Assembly (NCBI GenBank): GCA_036946415.1 | Contig: JAQIJD010000001.1 | Span: 62,001-126,000, forward strand | Direction of reading: 5' to 3' | Source: Sphingomonas_Q fennica_A | GTDB taxonomy: Bacteria > Pseudomonadota > Alphaproteobacteria > Sphingomonadales > Sphingomonadaceae | Length of the DNA: 64,000 bases | Shown here: positions 8,106 through 16,974 of the stretch, piece by piece | Layout of the letters: every line of letters begins with the position of its first letter | Numbering within the stretch: position 1 is the first letter of the stretch | The notes under the pieces: model-generated | What the model was told of the DNA's origin: nothing | Databases searched by the model: none | The model's input: the letters and a program-made list of their open reading frames with translations, nothing else | Made by a program: the position numbers and the translations under genes

Positions 8106-10753
8106 CGGGTGATTTCGATCGCGGACACGATCGCATCGCCGGTCCGCGGCACGAAGGCCAGATCGAGCCTGCCACCGCGGACGGTCGTCTGGAACGTGCG
8201 CTGCACGGCCTTCAGCGGTCCGCCGGCCGTGGCGGCGATGTCCAGCCCGTTCACCACCGTCCGCCCGCCAGCGGTCACGTCGAACCGGCGGGCGCCGGCG
8301 GCGAGCGCCGGCTCCACAAAGGTGAGGCTCACCGTGTAGCGCCCATCGACCAGCGGAATGTGATAGGCGAAGCGCCCTTCGCGATAGGTGTCGACGACGG
8401 CGGCCTCGCGTGTCCCGGTGACAATCTTGGGCGGCGGCTTCGGTCCCCAGCCGGCGAATGCGTTCAGGTCGCCGGGCTTGCCGCCTTCGAAGAAGGTGTC
8501 CGATCCATAGGTCTTGCCCGCCACCGCGCCGGCGACGAGCGCGCCGCTGTCGATCCGGACGGCAGAGGCCACCTCGGGCGAAAGGCGCCAGTCGACGGCG
8601 TCCTCCGTCGTCCCGTCCGGGAAGAGGCCGCGCGCGACGACGCGGTTGGCACCGGTCGCCAGCCGGACGTTAGGCCAGATGCAGATCCGGTTCGGGCAGG
8701 CGCCCAGCGTCCCCGCCGACCGCCCGTTGACCATCAATTCGGTGCGCGGCGCGTTGCTGTAGACGCGGATGTCCGTCGCCGCATAAGCGCGATCGACGTA
8801 GCGGCGGCCGGTGATGTGGATCGCCGGCTGATCCGACCAATTAGCCTTGTAAAAGTAATAGGCGTCCTTGCGGATCGTGCGATCGTAGCTGACGAGGCCC
8901 TTCGTATTGATGTCGATGGCATCGCCCTCACGCCGGACGGTCGTTGCGAAATCGAACGAGTTCCACAGCCACGTCGCCCAAAGATAGGGTTTGGCGGCGA
9001 GGGTCGGCCACGCCCGCTCGTGTATGAAGCTCTCATATTCCTCGGGTTGATCGCGTCCCCGCGCGTCGACCGATCCGCCCAGCGGATTATCGGTGTGGAT
9101 CGAAAGCGCGCCGCCCGCGCCATATTCGGTGACCGACAGCGGCTGCGTGGGGCGGGCGCTGTGCAATGCGTCGAGATGCGGACCGAGATCGTCCGGCGCG
9201 CCATAATACCAGCCGAAATAGCGGTTGGCGCCGCCCAGCGCCGCTGCGGTCGCCGTGATCGGTACCTCACCCGTTTCCGCCAGCCGGCCCTCGCAGCACG
9301 TGGCCAGCGTAGTGGGGCGGGACGGATCCGCCTCGTCTGCCAGCGTTCGCAATTCCTTCAGCAGCGGGAAGGGATCGGGCGCGGGCGCGTCCTTGCGGGT
9401 GGAGATGAAGGCCGGCACGGACTTGCCGAAATCGACCTCGTTGGCGATGCCCCAGGAAAAGACCGACGGGTGGTTCGCGTTCTGACGGATCAGTTCGCGC
9501 AGCTGCTGGCGAGCGTTGGCGCGCAGGCCATCGGATGCCACGGTGGCCTCCCCCATCGTCCATTTGGAGACGAGCGGGATCTCGTCCCACAGGATGAGGC
9601 CGTAGCGATCGGCCAGATCGTGGATGACGGGGCCATGCTGATAGTGGGTCAGGCGGATGGTGTTCACGCCCATCTCGCGCATGATCGCGAAATCCTGCTC
9701 GACGTCGGCGGCACTGACGGCCCAGCCCTTGCCTTCGCGATCCTGATGATAGCCGACGCCGTGCAGACGGAGCGGCCGGCCGTTCAGCAGGAACCCGCGC
9801 ACAGGATCGGCCTGCATCTGGCGGATGCCGATCGATTGCTCGACACGATCCTGCGTCCCGCCGCGGCCGTCGTTTACCGCCACGGACAGCGTATAGAGGT
9901 AAGGATCCGCGATGCCGTTCCAGAGATGGGGATCGGAGACATCGACCGTCTGGGTCACTTCGGTTCCGCGGCCTGCCGCCAGGCCGAGGCTGCGGCGCAC
10001 GCTCGCCACCGGGCGCCCGCTTGTGTCGCGCAATTCGATCGTCATGGTCGCCGACGAAGGCCGCGGCCCGTCGTTGCGCAGCCGAACACGCACATCCAGT
10101 TGCGCACGGCCATCGGCGATCGACCGGGTGGTGGCGTAGACGCCCGGGCCGCCATCATCCAGCATGTCGATGTGGAGGGCGGCGGTGCGGATCAACGTGA
10201 CGGGCCGATAGAGGCCGCCATGGACGAAGAAATCGCCCGCGAGCGGCAGGATGTCAGCCGTGGCCGATCCGGGCTCTGGCTGCGTATTGTCCACCTTCAC
10301 CAGCAAGTCGTTGCGCGCGCCTGACTTCACCGCGTCGGTCGCGTTCAGTCGGAAGGTTGAGAAGCCGCCGTCATGCGCGCCGAGGCGTCGTCCGTTCAGC
10401 CAGACTTCCGCCGTGCGGCTCGCCGCACCGAATTCCAACCAAGTCTGGTCCCCGAAGCGGACGGCCGGTACGTCGAACGAAAGCCGGTACCAGCCTATGC
10501 CCTGATATTTGTCGACGTTCGCTGCCGAATTGAGATGGCCAGCCGGCTCGGACAAATAATAACCGACGCGGTTCCAGCTATGGGGTACGGACACGGATAC
10601 CCACCCCTCGGCAGAGGTCGGCGATGCCGCATCGATCTGAGCACCCCGACGGAATTGCCAGCCGTCCGACAGCTTCTGCGTATAGCGCTCGGCGGCCATC
10701 GCTGGCGTTGCGATCGCCACTGCCAGAAGGAACCTGTGCAGCCCCAGTCTCAT
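8102..10753 (-). CDS. Exported family 2 glycoside hydrolase (probable beta-glucuronidase)
   Basis: 883 residues. The start at 10753 is chosen because AAGGGAG lies directly against the ATG at 10759 but at proper distance from this one, and because MRLGLHRFLLAVAIATPAMA then forms a clean signal peptide. GH2 order is seen: N-terminal jelly-roll (KLSDGWQFRRG), immunoglobulin-like domain, TIM barrel with acid/base Glu in SWGIANEVDFG near residue 440 and nucleophile Glu in SVTEYGAGG near 542, then about 200 C-terminal residues with beta-rich, carbohydrate-binding-like sequence. As first gene of a hexuronate operon it probably frees glucuronate in the periplasm or outside. A beta-galactosidase activity cannot be excluded from sequence. 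Confidence 0.88.
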   Translation of the reverse strand: MRLGLHRFLLAVAIATPAMAAERYTQKLSDGWQFRRGAQIDAASPTSAEGWVSVSVPHSWNRVGYYLSEPAGHLNSAANVDKYQGIGWYRLSFDVPAVRFGDQTWLEFGAASRTAEVWLNGRRLGAHDGGFSTFRLNATDAVKSGARNDLLVKVDNTQPEPGSATADILPLAGDFFVHGGLYRPVTLIRTAALHIDMLDDGGPGVYATTRSIADGRAQLDVRVRLRNDGPRPSSATMTIELRDTSGRPVASVRRSLGLAAGRGTEVTQTVDVSDPHLWNGIADPYLYTLSVAVNDGRGGTQDRVEQSIGIRQMQADPVRGFLLNGRPLRLHGVGYHQDREGKGWAVSAADVEQDFAIMREMGVNTIRLTHYQHGPVIHDLADRYGLILWDEIPLVSKWTMGEATVASDGLRANARQQLRELIRQNANHPSVFSWGIANEVDFGKSVPAFISTRKDAPAPDPFPLLKELRTLADEADPSRPTTLATCCEGRLAETGEVPITATAAALGGANRYFGWYYGAPDDLGPHLDALHSARPTQPLSVTEYGAGGALSIHTDNPLGGSVDARGRDQPEEYESFIHERAWPTLAAKPYLWATWLWNSFDFATTVRREGDAIDINTKGLVSYDRTIRKDAYYFYKANWSDQPAIHITGRRYVDRAYAATDIRVYSNAPRTELMVNGRSAGTLGACPNRICIWPNVRLATGANRVVARGLFPDGTTEDAVDWRLSPEVASAVRIDSGALVAGAVAGKTYGSDTFFEGGKPGDLNAFAGWGPKPPPKIVTGTREAAVVDTYREGRFAYHIPLVDGRYTVSLTFVEPALAAGARRFDVTAGGRTVVNGLDIAATAGGPLKAVQRTFQTTVRGGRLDLAFVPRTGDAIVSAIEITR

Positions 10754-10783
10754 CACCATCTCCCTTACCACCGTTCTTAGATC

Positions 10784-10803
10784 GGCCTGACCGGCCTGAC
10801 CAG
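10784..10803. promoter_or_regulatory. Tandem GntR operator in front of the hexuronate operon
   Basis: The plus strand reads GGCCTGACC twice in direct succession (10784-10792, 10793-10801). On the minus strand this gives TGGTCAGGCC followed by a second GGTCAGGCC. The same core stands in front of the receptor gene at 1739. It lies 31 bases or more upstream of the hydrolase start and is preceded on the minus strand by CAATAAC, which may be a weak -10; the receptor copy is likewise preceded by TAATAAC. Confidence 0.6.
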
Positions 10804-10897
10804 TCTGTTATTGCCACGTGTGTTTTAGAAAGCCATTCAGGGCCTGCCATCGTGCAATGCGCTGGCGAAAGCAGGACCGCAGGGGCATAACTGAACC

Positions 10898-11701
10898 ATG
10901 AAACTCGCTCTCGCCGACCAGATCGCTGCCAAGCCCCAGTCTGGTGCGCGAATCTATCAGCGGCTGGCTCAACGTCTGCTCGACGATATGTCATCGGGGC
11001 GCTTTGCGGTCGGCGATCGCCTTCTGCCCGAGCGCGAGCTGTCAATCGAATACAACGTCAGCCGTCCAGCCGTGCGCGAGGCGCTTATCGCGCTTGAGGT
11101 GCAAGGTTATATCGATGTCCGCGTCGGATCGGGGGCGTTCGTGCGCAAACTACCCGGGCAGAATGACGACCCGGGCTTCGGGATCACCGCTTTCGAACTT
11201 ACCGAAGCGCGCATTCTGTTCGAAAGCGAGGCCGCCGCGTTAGCGGCGACGCACGCCGACGAGGGCGAGCTGACACAGCTTGCTCAGCTTGTCGATCAGA
11301 TCGACGCAGAGAATCTATTGCCCGAGGTAACAGAAAATGCCGATCGCTCCTTTCATCTTCTGATTGCCAAGGCGACACGCAACGCCGCCATTCAATTGAC
11401 GATCGAAAGTCTGTGGCAGATTCGGGCGTCGTCGCCGGAATGTGCCCTGCTGCACAGCAAAGCGCGACACGCCAAGGTCCGTCCGGTAGTCGCCGAACAC
11501 GCCGCGATCCTGGATTCGTTAAGGGCGCGGGACCCCGCGGCAGCCTATGCCGCCATGCGGGCGCACCTTTCGGCGGTGATGCAATATCTTTTGTTTGCCA
11601 CCGAAGAGCAGGCGATCGAACAAGCGCGACGATCGATAGCCTCAACCAAAGCGAGATTCGGTGAAGAGAGCATGTTGATGCAAATTGAGCGGGGACGTTG
11701 A
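10898..11701 (+). CDS. GntR-family regulator, FadR/FCD subfamily (UxuR/ExuR-like)
   Basis: 267 residues. The N-terminal winged helix-turn-helix runs from about residue 18 to 85 (IYQRLAQRLLDDMSSG, LLPERELSIEYNVSRPAVRE, GSGAFVRK). An all-helical FCD ligand domain follows, with FELTEARILFESEAAALAA and the metal-ligand-like histidines in RSFHLLIAKAT and VAEHAAILD. It is divergent from the hexuronate operon across a 144-base gap containing the tandem operator. In the family, uronate or a keto-intermediate releases the repressor; that is the inferred role here. No strong Shine-Dalgarno precedes the ATG. Confidence 0.9.
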   Translation: MKLALADQIAAKPQSGARIYQRLAQRLLDDMSSGRFAVGDRLLPERELSIEYNVSRPAVREALIALEVQGYIDVRVGSGAFVRKLPGQNDDPGFGITAFELTEARILFESEAAALAATHADEGELTQLAQLVDQIDAENLLPEVTENADRSFHLLIAKATRNAAIQLTIESLWQIRASSPECALLHSKARHAKVRPVVAEHAAILDSLRARDPAAAYAAMRAHLSAVMQYLLFATEEQAIEQARRSIASTKARFGEESMLMQIERGR

Positions 11702-11729
11702 ACGTTTTCAACGGAATCTGTGCCATGAG

Positions 11730-12214
11730 AGTGCGGTCCGATTGCTGGGCGCGATGGCGCTGGTTGGGGTGACGTCGAACGAGCTGGGCCGGACAGGGCA
11801 AACGGCCGTGTCGCGCTTGCATTGGAAACGGCATTGGAAAAGGCGTGGTTCGGCTCCGTGCCCGGCGCCGACGGCATCGAATATGGCTTCCACAAGCTGA
11901 TCGCCCCCGCTGCGCCAATACGTGCGCTAATGGCGTGCACGGTGATCGGGTCCGGCACGGGCTCATTGACCGCTCATGCGACGGTCGGTTCGGACTGCAT
12001 CACCAAACGTCGCGCGATTGAGAGGATCGCCGATAGCGCGCCTGCGACGCCCTTTCTCATATTCGATGGCAGGGTTCGAACGCCTGCCGACGACTGTACG
12101 GGCGGATCATTGTTGGGGACAATAGACCTGCGTATCGTAGAGGGATGTTACTTAAAAGCGGCGGCCGACAACGGCACCCCGGCTGTTCTGGTGTCCGTCG
12201 CACACGAAGACTGA
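11730..12214 (+). pseudogene. Decayed FAA-hydrolase-family gene, C-terminal fragment
   Basis: The frame through 11798-12150 reads ANGRVALALETALEKAWFG, then IEYGFHKLIAPAAP, ALMACTVIGSGTGSL, VGSDCITKRRAIERI and ATPFLIFDGRVR. From memory this follows the C-terminal half of fumarylacetoacetate-hydrolase-family enzymes (FGFHDLI, GTIIGSGTVSN, GSSCIAERR, FGDRVRME). The piece ALVGVTSNELG just upstream fits the same family but is in another frame, so at least one frameshift separates them near 11790. The N-terminal half is absent because the GntR gene ends at 11701. Several normally conserved residues are changed. I take it as a non-functional relic; a homology search in all frames would settle it. 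Confidence 0.6.
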
Positions 12215-12741
12215 CGTCGCCCCCGTGTCATCGTCCTATAATAAGATTAAAGCGAATCTGGTTATGACGGAGCGGCGTAGCCAACATGGCTTGGCTGGCG
12301 CGATATAATGAGCCGGCAAGACGCAGTCCGGCAGTCTCGAACGCAAGGAATCTGCGGTCGGAAAAAGTGACGGTCAGAACCGGTGAGTCTCGGAGGCGCG
12401 GGCGAGTGTATCGGCGCAAGCATTGTCGAACCAGCAATGGGCCTAGACTTGGTCGAAGACTAACTCGCCACCGGCCCACGCTCTTGCGATTTCACTATGT
12501 TCGACTATGCCACGCGCCGTTGCATATGGGCGGTAGTCAGCACATCGATATCAGGCCGGTGGGGCGGGCGCGCATCGTGAGATTGGATCGTCGAGCGTGC
12601 CAGACTGATAATGATCGTCAGTGACGATCTGGCTCGCGCTTTGAAAAAGGGGCTTGATCGACAACGGAGCGATCGGTCTATCCCAGCACATGAGGTGGCG
12701 CTGTAGCTTTCCCGGTGCATAACTAATGCGCGTGAGCGCGA
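12215..12741. other. Gene-free stretch, lower GC
   Basis: About 530 bases with no open frame I can support. The base composition is visibly more AT-rich than the neighbouring operons. A 31-codon frame starting at 12610 (MIVSDDLARAL...) has no recognisable relatives or clear ribosome binding site. Together with the FAA-hydrolase relic next to it, this looks like decaying DNA between two cassettes. Confidence 0.5.
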
Positions 12742-13215
12742 TCAAGTTGCTTCGGCGACCTCCTGGTCGAGCTTGGCGAGATTGGCGTGCACCCTCTGTA
12801 GCAAGGTCAGCAAGGTCTGCTGTTCATCGCGGGTCAGCCCGTCCAGCAACCGGTCGGCACGGGCTGTTGCTGTCACGCGCAATCTGTCGAACAGGGCGAC
12901 ACCGGCATCCGTCATCTCATACGGCTTGTTGCGGCCGACGAACCGGCCCTGCACGGGCACGACATAGCCCTTGCTTTCCAGATCGCGCATTGCCCGGCTG
13001 ACGGCGCCGGGATCCATCCCCACCAGCTTCACCACGTCAAGCGAGGTGGCGCTCCCCTGCGCGCCGAGCGTCGCCAGCACCCGCCACTCGCCGATGCCGA
13101 CACCATATTGGCCGAGGTACAGCCGCGACGAACTCGACGTCCACCGGTTGGAGATCGCCGACCAGAAGAACGGCATATATTGCTTGAGCGCCAGGGGCTG
13201 CTTCGGGATCGCCAC
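12742..13215 (-). CDS. MarR-family transcriptional regulator
   Basis: 157 residues, the usual MarR length. The winged helix-turn-helix is seen as IGEWRVLATLGAQGS, TSLDVVKLVGMDPGAVSRAM, RDLESKGYV and the wing around GRFVGRNKPYEMTDAG, flanked by N- and C-terminal dimerisation helices. Such proteins usually repress catabolic genes and are released by an aromatic ligand. The gene is divergent from the receptor-carrier-P450 set starting at 13400, with TTGA/TCAA dyads in between, so it is the probable repressor of that set. GGAGGCG stands directly upstream of the ATG region. Confidence 0.9.
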   Translation of the reverse strand: MAIPKQPLALKQYMPFFWSAISNRWTSSSSRLYLGQYGVGIGEWRVLATLGAQGSATSLDVVKLVGMDPGAVSRAMRDLESKGYVVPVQGRFVGRNKPYEMTDAGVALFDRLRVTATARADRLLDGLTRDEQQTLLTLLQRVHANLAKLDQEVAEAT

Positions 13216-13232
13216 ATCGCCTCCGTTTTAAG

Positions 13233-13256
13233 TTGACGGATCAAGTTAGAGGTTGA
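13233..13256. promoter_or_regulatory. Overlapping TTGA/TCAA dyads, candidate MarR operator
   Basis: TTGACGGATCAA (13233-13244) is a TTGA-N4-TCAA inverted repeat. It shares its right half with TCAAGTTAGAGGTTGA (13241-13256), a TCAA-N8-TTGA repeat. The block lies 18 bases from the MarR start and is the most AT-rich part of the divergent intergenic region, as expected for an autoregulated operator overlapping a promoter. Confidence 0.5.
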
Positions 13257-13399
13257 TATCCCCTCCAACACTACCGGAGCGATATTGCGAACGCCACCCG
13301 ACGCGGAAAGCCACGGCTTTTCGGACGGCCCCGTGCGTCGCCACGTCACCCGGTCAACGATGAGCGATCCCGCAATGGGCGCCGATAGGGAGACGATCC

Positions 13400-15634
13400 A
13401 TGAAAAGCCTGCTGTGCGCCGCCGTCGCCCTCCTGCCGCTGGCCACGGCTGGGCAGGCCCAGACCGCCCCCGACGCCACCGCGCCCGCCGCCGCCGAGAT
13501 CACGGGCGAGATCATCGTCACCGCGCAGAAGCGGGCACAGAGCCTGCAGGACGTCTCCACCTCGATCAGCGCGGTGGCCGGGCAGCAATTGGGCGAGGCC
13601 GGCATCACCAGCATCGAGGATTTGCAGGTCGCGGTTCCCAACATCACCATCGGCGACAGCTTCGGCTTCGCCAACCTCTTCATCCGCGGCCTTGGCCTCA
13701 ATTCGGTATTCGCCAATGTCGATCCGTCGGTGACGCTGTACGAGGATGGCGCGGTGATCTCGCAGCCGGCGGCGCAGCTGTTCTCCTTCTTTGACCTCGA
13801 ACGGGTGGAGGTGCTGCGCGGGCCGCAGGGTACGCTCTATGGACGCAACGCCACCGGCGGCACGATCAACCTCATCACTGCCAAGCCGGCCGAGGAATTC
13901 GGCGGGTTCGTCCGCGCGGAGGTGGGCAATTATTCGGCGGTCGAATCGGAAGGCGCCGTCACCGGCGGCATCGCCCCCGGCCTTGCCGCGCGCTTCGCCT
14001 ATTTCGTCTCCAGCCGCGACGGCTTCGGCCGCAACATCGTGACGGACAGTGACGTCAGCAATTCCAACAAGCGCGCGTTCCGCGGGCAGATCCAGTTCCG
14101 CCCGTCTGTGGATCTCACCCTCACCGCGATCGGGGAATACGGCAAGGAAAACGACCGCTCGAACGCGCTGTTCTTCAAGCGCGAGACCTTCCCCGGCGTC
14201 CTGACCGATGCCAACCCCGCCAACGACGGCCTGGCCGCCCCCGGCCGCGGTGGCTTCCCGACGGGCAACCCGCGCGACTACGCCTCGACGATCGATCCCT
14301 CCAACGATCGCGAGACGTGGACCGCCGGGCTGACCGCGCGATGGGACGTGAGCGACGCGATCAGCCTGACGAACATCGTCAACTATCGTCGCTTCACGTC
14401 GCAGCAGTTCCAGGATCTCGACTTGTCGTCGGTGGTGACCAGTTCGGTGCAGGAATTCCGGTTCCGGTCGTCGCACTGGAGCGAGGAGTTCCAGGTGAAC
14501 CTCGACCTGGACCGGCTGAAGGGTGTCGCCGGCCTCTATTATTTCAGCGAGAATTTGTTCAACCTGAACGCCATCGGCCGCACCCAGACCACCGACATCT
14601 TCAATCCCGCCTCGCCCAGCCGGGGCCGGCGCGTGTTCCTGTTCGGCAACGGCGATACCGATACCTATGCCGCCTTCTGGAACGGCAGCTTCGCGATCAC
14701 CGGGCAGCTGTCGATCAAGGGCGGCGGCCGCTACACGCACGACAAGCGCCGCATCGACAACGAGAACTACATCTTCGTCGGCCCCGCCCCCGGCACCCAA
14801 CTTTACATACCGGGGCCGGACGGCCAGCGCATCTTCAAGGACTATACCAACGAGGCGGGGCTGGAATGGCGCCCGAACGGCGGCGTCATGGGCTATTACA
14901 CCTATTCCGAAGGCTTCAAGGCCGGCACCGGCCAGCTCGGCACCAACGTCGGCGGGATCATCGACCCGGAAACGATCCGCAACCACGAGATCGGGCTGAA
15001 GAGCAGTTTCGACGATCGCCGCATCACGCTGAACCTCGCCGCCTACACCTACAAGATCAAGAACCTGCAGCTCGACCAGACGCTACCTGGCGGCACGACC
15101 GGCTTCATCACCGTGTTCCGAAACGCCACTTCGCAGAAAAGCCGGGGCGTGGAGTTGGACGCCAGCTGGCGGCCGTCGCCGCTGTTCCGCAGCAACCTCT
15201 CGCTCGCCTGGCAGCATACGGAATTCGGATCGTTCCTGTCGGTCAACCCCACCAACCCTGCCCAGCTGCCCGAGAATATCGACGGCAACCGCGCCCGCAA
15301 CGCGCCGCGCTGGGTGGGCGCGCTGCATCTGGAATATGATGTGCCGCTGGCAAACGACGGCCGCATCACGCTGGCCGGCGACGGATCCTATCGCAGCCGC
15401 CAGTTCTTCAGCGAGTTCAACGATCCGTTGCTGAGCCAGGGCGCCTACACGATCCTCGACGCGCAGATCCGCTACCGCACGCCCGATCGGCGGTTCACGG
15501 CATCCGTCTGGGTGCGCAACCTTACCGACAAGCTGGTCGAATCCGCCAATTTCGCGCTGGCCACCGGCCGCGTGACGGGCCGTACGTTCCTGCCGCCGCG
15601 CACCTTTGGCGTGGCCGGGCGGTTCGCCTTCTGA
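13400..15634 (+). CDS. TonB-dependent receptor (FecA/BtuB-like, aromatic-acid cluster)
   Basis: 744 residues with a signal peptide MKSLLCAAVALLPLATAGQA, TonB-box-like EIIVTAQKRAQSLQDV, plug motifs LFIRGLGLNSVF and ERVEVLRGPQGTLYGRNATG, and a C-terminal strand ending VAGRFAF with terminal Phe as outer-membrane barrels require. GGAGACGATCC precedes the ATG. Its stop overlaps the ATG of the next gene (TGATG), tying it to the carrier and P450 downstream. The inferred substrate is the aromatic compound handled by that cluster; the receptor itself does not reveal it. Confidence 0.95.
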   Translation: MKSLLCAAVALLPLATAGQAQTAPDATAPAAAEITGEIIVTAQKRAQSLQDVSTSISAVAGQQLGEAGITSIEDLQVAVPNITIGDSFGFANLFIRGLGLNSVFANVDPSVTLYEDGAVISQPAAQLFSFFDLERVEVLRGPQGTLYGRNATGGTINLITAKPAEEFGGFVRAEVGNYSAVESEGAVTGGIAPGLAARFAYFVSSRDGFGRNIVTDSDVSNSNKRAFRGQIQFRPSVDLTLTAIGEYGKENDRSNALFFKRETFPGVLTDANPANDGLAAPGRGGFPTGNPRDYASTIDPSNDRETWTAGLTARWDVSDAISLTNIVNYRRFTSQQFQDLDLSSVVTSSVQEFRFRSSHWSEEFQVNLDLDRLKGVAGLYYFSENLFNLNAIGRTQTTDIFNPASPSRGRRVFLFGNGDTDTYAAFWNGSFAITGQLSIKGGGRYTHDKRRIDNENYIFVGPAPGTQLYIPGPDGQRIFKDYTNEAGLEWRPNGGVMGYYTYSEGFKAGTGQLGTNVGGIIDPETIRNHEIGLKSSFDDRRITLNLAAYTYKIKNLQLDQTLPGGTTGFITVFRNATSQKSRGVELDASWRPSPLFRSNLSLAWQHTEFGSFLSVNPTNPAQLPENIDGNRARNAPRWVGALHLEYDVPLANDGRITLAGDGSYRSRQFFSEFNDPLLSQGAYTILDAQIRYRTPDRRFTASVWVRNLTDKLVESANFALATGRVTGRTFLPPRTFGVAGRFAF

Positions 15635-16974
15635 TGGCCGCGGCGGCGGCAGCCCCGGCGGCCATGACGCCGCAGGACGTGATCGACGCCGGGCCGATGT
15701 CGCGTGCGCAGATCATCGCCGTTGCGTTCGCGATCCTGCTCAACGCGCTCGACGGGCTGGACGTGCTGACGATCAGTTTCGCGGCACCGCTGATCGCCCG
15801 CGAATGGGGGCTGGGGCCGTCCACGCTCGGCATCGTCCTGTCGATGGAGCTGGTCGGCATGGTCGTGGGCTCGCTGGTGCTGGGCGGGCTGGCCGATCGC
15901 TTCGGCCGCAAGCCGCTGGTGCTGCTGTGCCTGACGACGATGGCGCTGTTCACTTTGCTGTCGGCGGCAGCAGACGGCATCGCGATGTTGTGCCTGTGCC
16001 GGGTGATGACGGGCATCGGCATCGGCGGGATGGTGCCCGTCGTCACCGCCATCGCCGCCGAATTCTCCAGCCGGCGGCGGCGCAATCTGTGCCTCGCTCT
16101 GTCGGTGGTTGGCTACAGTTCGGGTGCCATGATCGGCGGGTTCGCGATCGCCGCACTGCTGGAGCGGTATGACTGGCGCGCCGTCTTCCTCTTCGCCGGC
16201 GGCATCACCCTCGTCGTGCTGCCGCTGGCGGCGTGGCTGCTGGCCGAATCGGTGCCTTTCCTGGCCAGCCGGCGTGGGCTGGACGCCGCCAATGCCGGGC
16301 TTCGCCGGCTCGGCCTCCGTCCGGCCGGGCGGCAGGATGCACCCGTCGCACAGGGGGCGCGCGCACCGCTCATCCGCCTGTTCACCGATGGCCGTGCGCC
16401 GCGGACGGCGCTGGTGGCGCTCGCCTATTTCGGCCAGATCTTCACTTTCTATTTCGTCATCAAGTGGATGACCAAGATCGTCGTCGATTATGGGTTCGAT
16501 CCGGCCACTGCCGCCCGCGTGCTGGCGATCGCCAATATCGGCGGCGTGGGCGGCGGCATCCTGTTCGGGCTCGTCGCCCAGCGGGTCGATGTCCGGCGGC
16601 TGACGATGATCGTGCTGCTGTGCTGCTTCGCGGCGGTGGCCGCCTTCGGGCAGCGCCCGCCCTCCTATGCGATGCTGGTGCTGACGGCGGTGCTGGCCGG
16701 CCTGTTCGCGAACACCGGGGTGGCCGGCATCTATGCCGTCGTCGGCCAGGCGTTTCCGGCCGATCTGCGCGCGACGGGCACGGGCTTCGTGGCGGCGGCG
16801 GGGCGCGGCACCGCGATCCTCTCGCCGATCCTCGCCGGCCAGATGCTGGGCAGCGGCCTTTCGATCGGGCTCGTCGCCGCGGTGATGGCGGCGGGCTCGC
16901 TCGTCGGGGCGGCCGCGCTGCTGGCCTTTCCCATCCTCGACGCGCGGCGGCCCCGCCAGGAGATTATCGCATGA
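15634..16974 (+). CDS. MFS carrier, aromatic acid:H+ symporter-like
   Basis: 446 residues, about 12 membrane segments. NALDGLDVLTISFAAP in the first helix has the acidic D-G-x-D pattern typical of the AAHS family (PcaK, BenK), followed by the cytoplasmic motif GGLADRFGRKPLVLL and GIGIGGMVPVVTAIAAEFSS. These features point to uptake of a benzoate-type acid across the inner membrane. ATG overlaps the receptor stop; its TGA overlaps the P450 ATG. A different aromatic or sugar-acid substrate is possible. Confidence 0.88.
   Translation: MAAAAAAPAAMTPQDVIDAGPMSRAQIIAVAFAILLNALDGLDVLTISFAAPLIAREWGLGPSTLGIVLSMELVGMVVGSLVLGGLADRFGRKPLVLLCLTTMALFTLLSAAADGIAMLCLCRVMTGIGIGGMVPVVTAIAAEFSSRRRRNLCLALSVVGYSSGAMIGGFAIAALLERYDWRAVFLFAGGITLVVLPLAAWLLAESVPFLASRRGLDAANAGLRRLGLRPAGRQDAPVAQGARAPLIRLFTDGRAPRTALVALAYFGQIFTFYFVIKWMTKIVVDYGFDPATAARVLAIANIGGVGGGILFGLVAQRVDVRRLTMIVLLCCFAAVAAFGQRPPSYAMLVLTAVLAGLFANTGVAGIYAVVGQAFPADLRATGTGFVAAAGRGTAILSPILAGQMLGSGLSIGLVAAVMAAGSLVGAAALLAFPILDARRPRQEIIA

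Noticed and set aside
8360..10324. A 654-codon plus-strand frame.
   Set aside because: Antisense of the GH2 gene, whose catalytic motifs and signal peptide are clear on the other strand.
13346..14986. A 546-codon minus-strand frame.
   Set aside because: Antisense of the receptor at 13400; it only looks long because of GC-rich codon bias.
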